From positions 1 through 64,000 of the forward strand of contig NZ_JABMCI010000041.1 in assembly GCF_013359775.1 (NCBI RefSeq): DNA of 64,000 bases. Direction: 5' to 3'. This DNA is from Cellulomonas humilata (GTDB lineage: Bacteria > Actinomycetota > Actinomycetes > Actinomycetales > Cellulomonadaceae). Position 1 is the stretch's first letter. Each line of letters starts with the position of its first letter. Under the pieces are notes generated by a model. It was not told where the DNA came from and searched no databases. It was given only the letters and a program-made list of their open reading frames with translations. The position numbers and the translations under genes were made by a program. Below are positions 8,474 through 16,771 of the stretch, in pieces.

Positions 8474-8755
8474 TCAGGCTAGGGGTCGGGGACCGGCCGG
8501 GGTAAGGGTTCGGCGCAGACGGGCTGCGTCGATCCGCCAGTACCCCTGCCGGACACCGTCGACCTCGACTACGGGCACCAGCTCGCCCAGCTCGTCGACC
8601 AGGTCTCTCCCGTCAGACGAGCCCGGCACGGTCCCGGCGTCGATGTCGACCTCGGTCCACTCGTCGCCCGTCTCGGCGCACACCGCCCGCACCACCTCGC
8701 GGGCCTCGTCGCACAGGTGGCAGCCGTCCCGGCCGTAGAGCACCACACGCGTCAT
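8474..8755 (-). CDS. Glutaredoxin-like thiol protein
   Basis: A 93-residue protein of the glutaredoxin-like DUF836 group. The N-terminal beta strand leads to GRDGCHLCDEA, a CxxC redox centre at about residues 12 and 15. A later GVRQGYW region fits the rest of the thioredoxin fold. Similar genes sit near hemA/serB1 in mycobacteria (Rv0508), and here it lies between rex and a HAD phosphatase gene transcribed the other way. Partner protein unknown. Confidence 0.85.
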   Translation of the reverse strand: MTRVVLYGRDGCHLCDEAREVVRAVCAETGDEWTEVDIDAGTVPGSSDGRDLVDELGELVPVVEVDGVRQGYWRIDAARLRRTLTPAGPRPLA

Positions 8756-8829
8756 GGCCCCACCGTCTCACGGAGGCTCGACGGCGACGCCGTACCACCG
8801 GGACGCGTGACCGTCGTTACAGTGACCGG

Positions 8830-9693
8830 GTGCGTCAGGCGTCCGGGAACACCACCGCCCCCGCTCCCGTGCTGCGGGACCCCGGGGCCGGTCCGGACGG
8901 TCCGGGCACCGGGGCGTTCTTCGACGTCGACAACACGATCATCCGCGGTGCCAGCTCGTTCCACCTGGCCGTGGGCCTGTACCGGCGCGGGTTCTTCCGC
9001 AAGCGGGACCTGGTGGAGTTCGGGCTGCACCAGTTCCGGTACCTCACGTTCGGGGAGAACAAGCACCAGATCGACGAGGTCCGCAGCCGCGCGCTGTCGA
9101 TCATGACCGGGCACTCGGTCGCCGAGGTCACCGCGATCGCGGAGGACATCTACGACGAGGTGCTCTGCCTGCGGATCTACCCGGGCACGCAGCGGCTGCT
9201 GGACCAGCACATCGCGGCGGGTCACTCCGTCTGGCTGGTGACCGCCACCCCGGTCGAGATCGGGTCCCTGATCGCCCGTCGGCTCGGGGCGACCGGCGCG
9301 CTGGGCACCATCGCCGAGCACCGGGACGGCTTCTACACCGGCAGCCTGGTGGGCGACATGCTGCACGGACAGGCCAAGGCCGACGCCGTCCGCGCGCTGG
9401 CCGAGCGCGAGAGCATCGACCTGTCGGCCTCGTACGCGTACGGGGACTCGACGAACGACGTCGCGATCCTGTCCGAGGTCGGCTTCCCGTGCGCCATCAA
9501 CCCCGACCGGCGCCTGCGGCGGTACGCCGCCGAGGTGGGCTGGCCGGTCCGCGAGTTCCGCAACCGCCGCCGCAACGCCCGCCGCGGCACCACGGTGGCC
9601 AGCCTCGCGGGGCTGGCGTGGGCCGGGGGGCTCGTCACGCGCGCCGTCCTGCGCTCCTGGCGCGGCTCCCACGACGGAGGGGACCTCCTGTGA
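8830..9693 (+). CDS. HAD-IB family phosphatase (SerB1-like)
   Basis: A 287-residue haloacid dehalogenase-type hydrolase. Motif I FFDVDNTI gives the nucleophile Asp32 and acid/base Asp34; motif II is in VTATPVEI; motif IV is YGDSTNDVAIL near residue 205. The fold resembles phosphoserine phosphatase, and actinobacterial relatives are called SerB1-like, but amino-acid biosynthesis is not shown. A basic and then hydrophobic C-terminus (residues 240-280) may associate with membrane. The GTG start is used. Its stop overlaps the GNAT gene's GTG by four bases, so they are coupled. Confidence 0.88.
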   Translation: MRQASGNTTAPAPVLRDPGAGPDGPGTGAFFDVDNTIIRGASSFHLAVGLYRRGFFRKRDLVEFGLHQFRYLTFGENKHQIDEVRSRALSIMTGHSVAEVTAIAEDIYDEVLCLRIYPGTQRLLDQHIAAGHSVWLVTATPVEIGSLIARRLGATGALGTIAEHRDGFYTGSLVGDMLHGQAKADAVRALAERESIDLSASYAYGDSTNDVAILSEVGFPCAINPDRRLRRYAAEVGWPVREFRNRRRNARRGTTVASLAGLAWAGGLVTRAVLRSWRGSHDGGDLL

Positions 9694-10235
9694 CCACCCT
9701 CGAGTCGACGGTCCGCCCGGCCGTCCCCGCCGACCTCGAGCAGCTGGCCGCCCTGGCGGCGCTCACGTTCCCGCTGGCGTGCCCGCCCGGGTCGACCGCG
9801 CAGGACCAGCAGGCGTTCATCGCCACCGTGCTGTCCGTGGAACGGTTCGAGGAGCACCTGGACGACCCCGCCCGGGACGTGCTTGTTGCCTGCGGTAATG
9901 GAGCCGGCGAGCTGCTCGGCTACACCATGCTGGTGGCGGGCGAGCCCGCCGACGACGACGTCCGCGCGGCACTGCACCTGCGCCCGACGATCGAGCTGTC
10001 CAAGTGCTACGTGCACCCCGACCACCACGGGGCCGGCATCGCGCACGCGCTCATGACCGCCTCGCTGGAGGCCGCCCGGGAGCGCGGCGCCCAGGGGATG
10101 TGGCTGGGCGTCAACCAGCAGAACGCCCGGGCGCAGGCGTTCTACGTGCGGTCGGGGTTCGCCATCGTCGGCACCAAGCACTTCACGGTCGGCGCGCGGG
10201 TCGAGGACGACTACGTGCTGGAGCGCCCCCTCTAG
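9690..10235 (+). CDS. GNAT family N-acetyltransferase
   Basis: A 181-residue GNAT acyltransferase. The acetyl-CoA signature is visible as KCYVHPDHHGAGIAHALM (motif A, about residues 107-124), followed by the NQQNARAQAFYVRSGF motif B. Substrate is unknown. The GTG start overlaps the HAD gene's stop. The stop codon shares the palindrome CTAG with the stop of the convergent GH43 gene, so there is no intergenic DNA at that junction. Confidence 0.9.
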   Translation: MTTLESTVRPAVPADLEQLAALAALTFPLACPPGSTAQDQQAFIATVLSVERFEEHLDDPARDVLVACGNGAGELLGYTMLVAGEPADDDVRAALHLRPTIELSKCYVHPDHHGAGIAHALMTASLEAARERGAQGMWLGVNQQNARAQAFYVRSGFAIVGTKHFTVGARVEDDYVLERPL

Positions 10236-11254
10236 GGAGCGGTCGTCGCGACCGGCCAGCCCTCGTCGTCCCAGTCGAGCTCCCGGATCTCCAGCCGGAA
10301 GTCGCCCCCGGCGGCTGCGTCGTAGTAGTGGAACGCGAGGTACCCGCGGGACACGGACTGGCCCCCGGGACCGACCATGTCGCCGGTCGTGGCCAGCAGC
10401 TGCTCGCCGCCGTCCAGCGTCATGTCCTTGCCGGACCGGTCGACGTACGGGCCGGTGATCTCCGCCGAGCGCCCGACCGCGATGTTGTAGGTCGAGTCGG
10501 AGCCCTGGCAGCAGGAGTCGCGCGAGACGAACAGGTAGTACCAGTCGTCGTGCCGCACGAGGTAGGGCGCCTCGATCGCGTTCGGCGGTGACGTGCGGCT
10601 GGCGATCGTCTCCGGCGACGCCCCCTCGACCGGCTTGCCGGACGGCCACGCCAGCTCGACCAGCTGGATCCCGCCCCAGAACGAGCCGAACGCCATCCAC
10701 GGCGTGCCGTCCGCGTCCTCGATCACGCCCGGGTCGATCGCGTTGTAGTTGGTCTCCCCCGGCTCGGACGCGAGGACCTGCCCCTGGTCGACCCAGGCGT
10801 AGTCGGGGTCGTCCGGGTCGAGCGTCGTGTTCGTCGTCAGGCCGATGGCCGAGCGGTTGGAGCCGAACGTGGAGGCCGAGTAGTAGAGGTAGAACGTGCC
10901 GTCGTGCTCGATGACCTCGGGCGCCCAGAAGTTCGACACGCCGGGCACGGCCTCGTAGGCCCACTCCGGCCGCGTCGAGGCGTCCCAGACGGTGCCGACG
11001 AGCTCCCACGTGAGGCCGTCGTCGGTGGACCGCCGGATCTGCGGCGCGCCGAGGCCCTCGCGGACGTCACCGGTGGAGAAGACGTACCAGGGCTCCCCCT
11101 CCGCGCCCGCGACGAGCGCGGGGTCGTGGGTGTGGATGTCCCCGCTGAGGGACAGCGCGGTAGCAGCGGGCGCATCGGGCCGCGCCCAGACCGCGGCCGC
11201 ACCGGCCCCGCCGACCAGCGCGACGGCGACCAGGGCGACCACGGTCTTGCGCAC
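10232..11254 (-). CDS. Secreted GH43 endo-arabinanase
   Basis: A glycoside hydrolase family 43 five-bladed beta-propeller of 340 residues, most like arabinan endo-1,5-alpha-L-arabinanases. The three catalytic acids are in family context: Asp44 in HTHDPAL, Asp174 in NAIDPG and Glu228 in NAIEAPY. FGSFWGGIQL matches endo-arabinanases. An N-terminal hydrophobic stretch (residues 4-24) gives a signal peptide or anchor, so it should act outside. It is the last gene of a GH27-GH51-GH43 operon and starts with GTG a few bases after the GH51 stop. It likely releases arabino-oligosaccharides for the CUT1 importer. Confidence 0.88.
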   Translation of the reverse strand: MRKTVVALVAVALVGGAGAAAVWARPDAPAATALSLSGDIHTHDPALVAGAEGEPWYVFSTGDVREGLGAPQIRRSTDDGLTWELVGTVWDASTRPEWAYEAVPGVSNFWAPEVIEHDGTFYLYYSASTFGSNRSAIGLTTNTTLDPDDPDYAWVDQGQVLASEPGETNYNAIDPGVIEDADGTPWMAFGSFWGGIQLVELAWPSGKPVEGASPETIASRTSPPNAIEAPYLVRHDDWYYLFVSRDSCCQGSDSTYNIAVGRSAEITGPYVDRSGKDMTLDGGEQLLATTGDMVGPGGQSVSRGYLAFHYYDAAAGGDFRLEIRELDWDDEGWPVATTAP

Positions 11255-11259
11255 GGCGG

Positions 11260-12768
11260 TCAGACCCCCAGCCGGACGACGTTCCAGGACACCGGCGGCA
11301 CCTCGACGGTGAGCCGGCCGTCCCGCACGACCGCGGTCGCGTTGGCCCGCGGCGCCACCGAGGTGTCGTCGTCGGCCGTGGCGGCCCAGGTGTGGTCCGG
11401 GTGGGACAGCGTGGTCGCCTCGACCACGCGCAGGCCGGGCAGCGAGCGGGCGTCGACCTCGAGCGTGACGGTCTCGGTCAGCGAGCGGTTCACCGCGAAC
11501 AGGGCGACCGCGCCGCTCTCCGGGTCCCGCGTGGCGACGGCGTCGACGAGGGCCGCGTCGCCGTACTTCGCCGTCTCGTACGTCGGCGCCTCGACGGCCA
11601 CCTGGAGCACGTCGCCCACGGCGTACCTGGACGCCTGCGCGAACGGGTGGAAGATCGTCTGCTTCCAGGACCGGCCGCCGGGCTCGGTCATGATCGGCGC
11701 GATCACGTTGACCAGCTGCGCCAGCGATGCCGAGTGCACGCGGTCGGTGTGCCGCAGCAGGGAGATCAGCAGGTTCCCGACGACCACGGCGTCGGCCACG
11801 TTGTACTTGTCCTCGAGCAGCACGGGCGCCACGGGCCAGTCGTGCCCGGTCGGCGGCTTGGACTCCGCGCGGTGCTGGTACCAGACGTTCCACTCGTCGA
11901 ACGAGATGTGGATCCGCTTGTCCACCTTCTTGTGCGCCCGCACGGCGTCGGCGGTCGCGCTCACGGACTCGACGAAGTGGTCCATGTCCACCGCGGAGGC
12001 GAGGAACGAGCCCAGGTCGCCGTCCTCCTCCCAGTAGTACGCGTGGGCGGAGATGAGGTCGACCTGCTCGTACGCCTCGCCGAGCACGATCCGCTCCCAC
12101 TCGCCGAACGTCGGGATGGCGACGCCGGACGAGCCGCACGCGACGAGCTCCAGGTCCGGGTCGACCATGCGCATCGCGCGACCGGTCTCGGCGGCCAGGC
12201 GGCCGTACTCGTAGGCGGTCTTGTGGCCGATCTGCCACGGGCCGTCCATCTCGTTGCCCAGGCACCACATGCGGATGTCGTACGGGTCCTGCGCACCGTT
12301 GGCGCGGCGCTGGTCGGACAGGCGGGTGCCGCCGCGGACGTTGCAGTACTCGAGCAGGTCCACGGCCTCCTGCACGCCGCGGGTGCCCAGGTTGACGGCC
12401 ATCATCGGCTCGACCTCGGCGAGCCTGGCCCAGCGCATGAACTCCTCGACGCCGACCGTGTTGGGGTCGGTGGAGTGCCACGCGAGGTCCAGGCGGGCAG
12501 GGCGCTGGTCGAGGGGGCCGACGCCGTCCTCCCAGCGGTAGCCGGAGACGAAGTTGCCGCCGGGGTAGCGCACGGTGCTCACGCCCAGCTCGCGGGTCAG
12601 CTCGAGCACGTCCTTGCGGAAACCGTCGGCGTCGGCGGTCGGGTGCGCGGGGTCGTGGATGCCTGTGTACACGCAGCGGCCCAGGTGCTCGACGAACGAG
12701 CCGAACGTGCGCCGGCGGACCGGGCCGACCCGGAAGGCCGGGTCGAGGGTGAGTCGGACGGGGATCAT
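11260..12768 (-). CDS. GH51 alpha-L-arabinofuranosidase
   Basis: A 502-residue intracellular alpha-L-arabinofuranosidase of GH51, removing terminal arabinofuranose from arabinan or arabinoxylan oligosaccharides. The acid/base is Glu173 in CLGNEMDGPW and the nucleophile Glu292 in SFDEWNVWY; both flanks are family-typical. N-terminal RRTFGSFVEHLGRCVYTGI matches AbfA-type enzymes. No signal peptide. The length is the usual ~500 residues. The ATG overlaps the GH27 stop (ATGA). The operon is preceded by the 16-bp dyad at 14117, so induction with the rest of the arabinan regulon is expected. Confidence 0.95.
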   Translation of the reverse strand: MIPVRLTLDPAFRVGPVRRRTFGSFVEHLGRCVYTGIHDPAHPTADADGFRKDVLELTRELGVSTVRYPGGNFVSGYRWEDGVGPLDQRPARLDLAWHSTDPNTVGVEEFMRWARLAEVEPMMAVNLGTRGVQEAVDLLEYCNVRGGTRLSDQRRANGAQDPYDIRMWCLGNEMDGPWQIGHKTAYEYGRLAAETGRAMRMVDPDLELVACGSSGVAIPTFGEWERIVLGEAYEQVDLISAHAYYWEEDGDLGSFLASAVDMDHFVESVSATADAVRAHKKVDKRIHISFDEWNVWYQHRAESKPPTGHDWPVAPVLLEDKYNVADAVVVGNLLISLLRHTDRVHSASLAQLVNVIAPIMTEPGGRSWKQTIFHPFAQASRYAVGDVLQVAVEAPTYETAKYGDAALVDAVATRDPESGAVALFAVNRSLTETVTLEVDARSLPGLRVVEATTLSHPDHTWAATADDDTSVAPRANATAVVRDGRLTVEVPPVSWNVVRLGV

Positions 12769-14090
12769 GAGGTCTCCTGGTTCGGTCGGATATCGAGTGC
12801 GGTCCAGCGCACCCCGTGGGACGGCACGTCGAGGACGAGCGCCCCCTCCGGTTCCCACGTGGTCGGGTGCAGGTCAGGGGTGGTGCCCGGGTCCCACAGG
12901 TCCCGGGTGGTCCGGGTGTCCCGGGCGGCGGCGTGGCCGACCAGGGACGAGAGCGGCAGCGAGACGGTCCGCGGCTCCGGGCCGGTCCAGAAGGCAGCGA
13001 CGTAGGTGGTCGCTCCCTCGGTCGCCGTCCAGACGATGAGCTCGCCGTCGTCGAGGGGCTCCCGGACGATCTCCCGGCCTCCGGTCGCGGCGCGCAGCAC
13101 GTGGCCGACCGCGGGGTTGGCCAGCAGGTCCAGGGTCGCGGGGTCACTCGTCGGCAGGTCACCGCCCACCATGAGCGGCGAGCGGGCCATCACCCAGAGC
13201 GTGAGGATCGTCCGCTGCTCGTCGGGGGTGAGCCGGCTCTGCCGGTCGTCGCCGCGCTCGGCGCGCAGTCCGATCCGGCCGAGCGGCAGCATGTCGGCGT
13301 CGGCCCACCCGCCGGGCTGCTGGAACGGGGCCCACCGGGCGAGCCGGGCGAACTGCGCGTGCACGTCCTCCCAGCGGTCCCAGAGGTCGTCGGAGATCCG
13401 CCACATCTGGGCGTGCTCGCGCAGGTGGTCGACCTGCGCGGTGGACAGGTGGGTGCCGGGCGAGAGGGAGAGCACGATGTCCCGGCCGGAACGCTCGATC
13501 GCCCGCGCCCACGCCTCGACCGCGTCGGGGTGGTACGGCGCCAGCATGTCGTCGACCTTGAGGAAGTCGACGCCCCAGCCGGCCAGCTGCGCGACCAGCC
13601 CGTCGAGGTACGCCTGCGCGGCCGGGTGGTCGTGGTCGAGCCCGAAGTTGTCGTCGTTCCACGGGCAGACCGAGGTCGTGTCGGCAGCGTCGCGGGCGGT
13701 CCAGGAGGTGCCGTCGACGGGCAGGTCCTGCTCGACCGCGATCCGCGGGATGCCGCGCATCATGTGCACCCCGAACCGCAGCCCGAGGGCGTGCACCTCG
13801 TCGGCGAGCGGCCGAAAGCCCTGGCCGGCGACCGCGGACGGGAAGCGGTTCTCGGCCGGGAGCTGCCGGCCGAACGCGTCGAGCGTGAGCGACGAGCCGT
13901 CGTTGTAGCCGTGCGCGCGGGCCGCGGGGTCGTACCAGTCGATGTCCACCACGACCGTGTCCCACCCGTGCGGCAGCAGCCGCTCGGCCAGCACGCGGGC
14001 GTTCGCGAGGACCTCGTCCTGCGTCACGGTGGTCCCGTAGCTGTCCCAGCTGTTCCACCCCATGGGCGGCGTCTGAGCGTGCAGCGACAT
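12765..14090 (-). CDS. GH27 glycosidase (alpha-galactosidase / beta-L-arabinopyranosidase type)
   Basis: A 441-residue GH27 (beta/alpha)8-barrel enzyme without a signal peptide. It opens with TPPMGWNSWDSYG, the GH27 hallmark. The nucleophile is Asp180 in DFLKVDD and the acid/base is within WRISDDLWDRW (Asp234 or Asp235). A C-terminal beta-sandwich follows. The family holds alpha-galactosidases and also beta-L-arabinopyranosidases. Being first in an operon with GH51 and GH43, under the arabinan-cluster dyad, makes the second activity plausible. Substrate cannot be settled by sequence reading. Confidence 0.88.
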   Translation of the reverse strand: MSLHAQTPPMGWNSWDSYGTTVTQDEVLANARVLAERLLPHGWDTVVVDIDWYDPAARAHGYNDGSSLTLDAFGRQLPAENRFPSAVAGQGFRPLADEVHALGLRFGVHMMRGIPRIAVEQDLPVDGTSWTARDAADTTSVCPWNDDNFGLDHDHPAAQAYLDGLVAQLAGWGVDFLKVDDMLAPYHPDAVEAWARAIERSGRDIVLSLSPGTHLSTAQVDHLREHAQMWRISDDLWDRWEDVHAQFARLARWAPFQQPGGWADADMLPLGRIGLRAERGDDRQSRLTPDEQRTILTLWVMARSPLMVGGDLPTSDPATLDLLANPAVGHVLRAATGGREIVREPLDDGELIVWTATEGATTYVAAFWTGPEPRTVSLPLSSLVGHAAARDTRTTRDLWDPGTTPDLHPTTWEPEGALVLDVPSHGVRWTALDIRPNQETS

Positions 14091-14116
14091 CGTCAGCCCC
14101 TTCGCCGTCGGTCGTT

Positions 14117-14132
14117 TCTACATCGTTGTAGA
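14117..14132. promoter_or_regulatory. LacI-type operator, arabinan regulon, site 1
   Basis: TCTACATCGTTGTAGA has perfect 6-bp arms around TCGT. It lies 26 bp before the GH27 start, in the divergent region between the GH27-GH51-GH43 operon and the CUT1 importer operon. The identical 16-mer occurs at 14216 and 22715. The LacI protein encoded at 19613-20677 is the likely binder (inference). Confidence 0.75.
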
Positions 14133-14215
14133 CGCATCATGCACGGCTGCTCAGAGCACGTCAACCGGCCGTTACCGAGTCGTGGCTTGACCGATCGCCG
14201 GTTCTCGTGTCATGT

Positions 14216-14244
14216 TCTACATCGTTGTAGATCAACGTTGTAGA
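14216..14244. promoter_or_regulatory. LacI-type operator, arabinan regulon, site 2 plus extra half-site
   Basis: A second exact TCTACATCGTTGTAGA spans 14216-14231. It is followed at once by CAACGTTGTAGA (14233-14244), which repeats the right arm CGTTGTAGA but lacks the left one. The pair lies about 115 bp before the binding-protein gene, fitting control of the importer promoter. Sites 1 and 2 are 99 bp apart, so looping is conceivable. Confidence 0.72.
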
Positions 14245-14356
14245 CACAGCGTCGATTCAGCGAATGAGGTCAACGACGACCCTGACGGACCGGCTCCCCC
14301 GCCGGTCCCGACGCGACCGTGACCTCGCACATCCTTGGGATATGGGAGGCAGGACG

Positions 14357-15712
14357 ATGAAGAGGAACAGGCTCATCGCAGGCGCCGCGTGCGCCGCGGT
14401 CGCCGCGACGTTCACGCTCACGGCGTGCAGCGACGGCGGCGACGGCGGAAGCGACGGCGGCGACAAGCAGATCACGTTCATGTTCCGTGGTGGACCGGAC
14501 GAGAAGGCGGCCTACGAGGCCGCGATCGCCAAGTACACCGAGGACACCGGCGTCAAGGTGAAGGTCATCGTGACCGACGCCGACCAGTACGCCACCAAGC
14601 TCCAGGCGGCCGTGGCCGGCAACAACGTGCCCGACGTGTTCTACATCGAGCAGGCGACGCTCCAGTCGTACGTCAGCTCGGGCATCCTCATGGACATCAC
14701 CGAGCAGGTGGACGCCAGCGGCATCGACCTGGACAACATCTGGCCCTACGGCGTCGACTCCTACCGTTTCGACGGCACGCTCCAGGGCACCCCCGACGGC
14801 AAGCTCTACGGCCTGCCCAAGGACGTCGGCCCGTTCTCGTTCGGCTACAACAAGACCATGCTCGAGGCGGCCGGCATCCCGCTGCCCGACAAGGACACCC
14901 CGCTCACGTGGGAGCAGTTCGTCGACATCAGCAAGCAGCTGACCGTGGACACCGACGGTGACGGCGCCGTCGACCAGTGGGGCACCGGGCTCAACGTCCA
15001 GTGGAACCTGCAGTCGCTGGTCTGGAGCAACGGCGGCGACTGGACCAACGAGGACCGCACCGAGGTCACCGTGGACACCCCCGAGTTCGCCGACGCGCTG
15101 CAGAAGTTCGCGGACCTCACCAACGTGGACAAGGTCACGCCGTCGGCGTCCGACGCCGCGACGCTCGACACGTACCAGCGGTGGATGGCCGGCGAGATCG
15201 GCTTCTTCCCCGTCGGCCCGTGGGACGTCTCGGTCTACAACGACCTCGAGTTCGACTACGACCTGATCCCCTGGCCGACCGTCGGTGACGGCGGCACGGC
15301 GACGTGGCTCGGCTCGCTCGGCATCGGCGTCTCCGCGACCTCGAAGCTGCCCGACGACGCGGTCAAGCTCGTCACCTACCTGAGCACCGACGCCGACGCC
15401 CAGCAGACCCTGGTCGACGCCAACATCCAGATCCCGAACCTCATCGACATGGCCGAGACCTGGGCCGCCGAGGAGGGCGCGGAGCCCGCCAACCGCCAGG
15501 AGTTCCTGGACATCGCGAAGGACTACGGCCGGGCGATGCCGGCGGCCTTCACGTACGGCGCCGAGTGGTACGACGAGCTCTGGACCAACATCCAGCCCGT
15601 GCTCGACGGCAAGCAGACCGCCGCCGACTACCTGGCCGAGGAGCAGCCGAAGATGCAGGCGCTCCTCGACGAGTCGAACGCCACGGCCGAGCAGGCTGCA
15701 GCGGGCCAGTAG
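14357..15712 (+). CDS. CUT1 ABC transporter sugar-binding lipoprotein
   Basis: Extracellular solute-binding protein family 1, 451 residues, presumably capturing arabino-oligosaccharides. The signal ends TFTLTACSDGG, a lipobox with Cys24. A Gly/Ser/Asp-rich tether follows, then the bilobed fold beginning QITFMFRGG. The ATG has a purine-rich GGGAGG about eight bases upstream. It heads the operon SBP-permease-permease-GH43-DUF624. A strong hairpin immediately after the gene probably gives more binding protein than permease. Confidence 0.92.
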   Translation: MKRNRLIAGAACAAVAATFTLTACSDGGDGGSDGGDKQITFMFRGGPDEKAAYEAAIAKYTEDTGVKVKVIVTDADQYATKLQAAVAGNNVPDVFYIEQATLQSYVSSGILMDITEQVDASGIDLDNIWPYGVDSYRFDGTLQGTPDGKLYGLPKDVGPFSFGYNKTMLEAAGIPLPDKDTPLTWEQFVDISKQLTVDTDGDGAVDQWGTGLNVQWNLQSLVWSNGGDWTNEDRTEVTVDTPEFADALQKFADLTNVDKVTPSASDAATLDTYQRWMAGEIGFFPVGPWDVSVYNDLEFDYDLIPWPTVGDGGTATWLGSLGIGVSATSKLPDDAVKLVTYLSTDADAQQTLVDANIQIPNLIDMAETWAAEEGAEPANRQEFLDIAKDYGRAMPAAFTYGAEWYDELWTNIQPVLDGKQTAADYLAEEQPKMQALLDESNATAEQAAAGQ

Positions 15713-15742
15713 TCGGCAACTCGCCGCACCACCTCCTCCCGT

Positions 15743-15776
15743 CCCCGCCGCCCGGGCACGCCTCCGGGCGGCGGGG
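15743..15776 (+). terminator. Intra-operon hairpin after the CUT1 binding-protein gene
   Basis: A perfect 13-bp GC stem (CCCCGCCGCCCGG / CCGGGCGGCGGGG) with an eight-base loop lies between the binding-protein stop and the first permease. No T-tract follows. It can act as a partial terminator or 3'-end stabiliser. Confidence 0.7.
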
Positions 15777-15797
15777 GCCCCCGGAAAGGTTCTCCAG

Positions 15798-16742
15798 ATG
15801 ACCGCGACGCAGCTGTCGACCACCCCCGGACTCACGTCCGAGCAACGAGCGAAGCAGGCCAACCGCCGCCTGCACCGCACCGAGCACCGCTGGGCGCTCG
15901 CGTTCGTCGCCGCCCCGATCCTGGGGTTCCTGCTCTTCACGCTCTACCCGATCGGCTTCGCGGTGTACGCGTCGCTGACCAGCTGGAACGGCCTGGGCCC
16001 GATGACGTTCGTCGGGCTCGACAACTACGTGACCCTGTTCGGCGACGAGTACTTCCGCATCTCGCTGTATAACACGTTCTTCTACATGATCGGCATCCCG
16101 ATCGGCCTGGCGCTCTCGCTGCTGCTCGCGCTGGCCATGAACCGCCGGATCCCCGGCCGGACCGCGTTCCGCACCATCTACTACGTGCCGGTGATCTCGT
16201 CGCTGGCCGCCATCGCGATCGTCTGGCAGTTCGCCTACAACGGCGACTTCGGCCTCATCAACCAGGTGCTCGCCTGGTTCGGCATCGACGGCCCCGACTG
16301 GCTGCAGAACACCGCGACCGTCAAGCCCGCGATCATCATCATGGCCATCTGGAAGGGCCTCGGGTACTCGATGCTCCTGTACCTGGCCGCGATCCAGGGG
16401 GTGCCGGCGTCCCTGCACGAGGCCGCGGCGCTCGACGGTGCCAACGCGTTCCAGCGCTTCCGGAACATCACGCTGCCCATGGTCCGGCCGGTGACCTTCT
16501 TCCTGGTCGTCACCAACATCATCGCCGGGTCGCAGATCTTCACGGAGATCAACATCATGACCCCCGCCGGCGGCCCGGAGTTCAGCTCCGCCTCGGTGGT
16601 CTGGTACATCGTCCGCAAGGCGTTCAAGTACCAGCAGATGGGGTACGCCACGGCGATGTCGATCGTCCTCGGGATCCTCGTCTTCGTCATCACCTTCATC
16701 CAGTTCCGCCTCAACCGGCGCAACAGCTTCAGCATCGACTGA
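15798..16742 (+). CDS. CUT1 ABC sugar permease (MalF-like)
   Basis: A 314-residue carbohydrate ABC permease with six membrane segments, starting at about residue 35 after a basic cytoplasmic leader. The EAA loop that contacts the ATPase is EAAALDGANAFQRFRNITLPM, near residues 211-231. First of the two permeases of the arabinan-cluster importer. GGAAAGG precedes the ATG at good spacing. No ATPase gene is in the operon, so a shared MsmK-type ATPase encoded elsewhere is expected. Confidence 0.93.
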   Translation: MTATQLSTTPGLTSEQRAKQANRRLHRTEHRWALAFVAAPILGFLLFTLYPIGFAVYASLTSWNGLGPMTFVGLDNYVTLFGDEYFRISLYNTFFYMIGIPIGLALSLLLALAMNRRIPGRTAFRTIYYVPVISSLAAIAIVWQFAYNGDFGLINQVLAWFGIDGPDWLQNTATVKPAIIIMAIWKGLGYSMLLYLAAIQGVPASLHEAAALDGANAFQRFRNITLPMVRPVTFFLVVTNIIAGSQIFTEINIMTPAGGPEFSSASVVWYIVRKAFKYQQMGYATAMSIVLGILVFVITFIQFRLNRRNSFSID

Positions 16743-16771
16743 ATCGACTGAGGAAGAAACGGAACGCAGCC

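Noticed and set aside
10232-10235. CTAG shared by two convergent stop codons
   Set aside because: A compact gene junction only; no sign of regulation.
10232-13162. A 976-codon minus-strand frame that joins GH43 with sequence to its left
   Set aside because: Only the last 340 codons are GH43; the rest is an out-of-frame shadow of the GH51 and GH27 genes. Not a real fusion.
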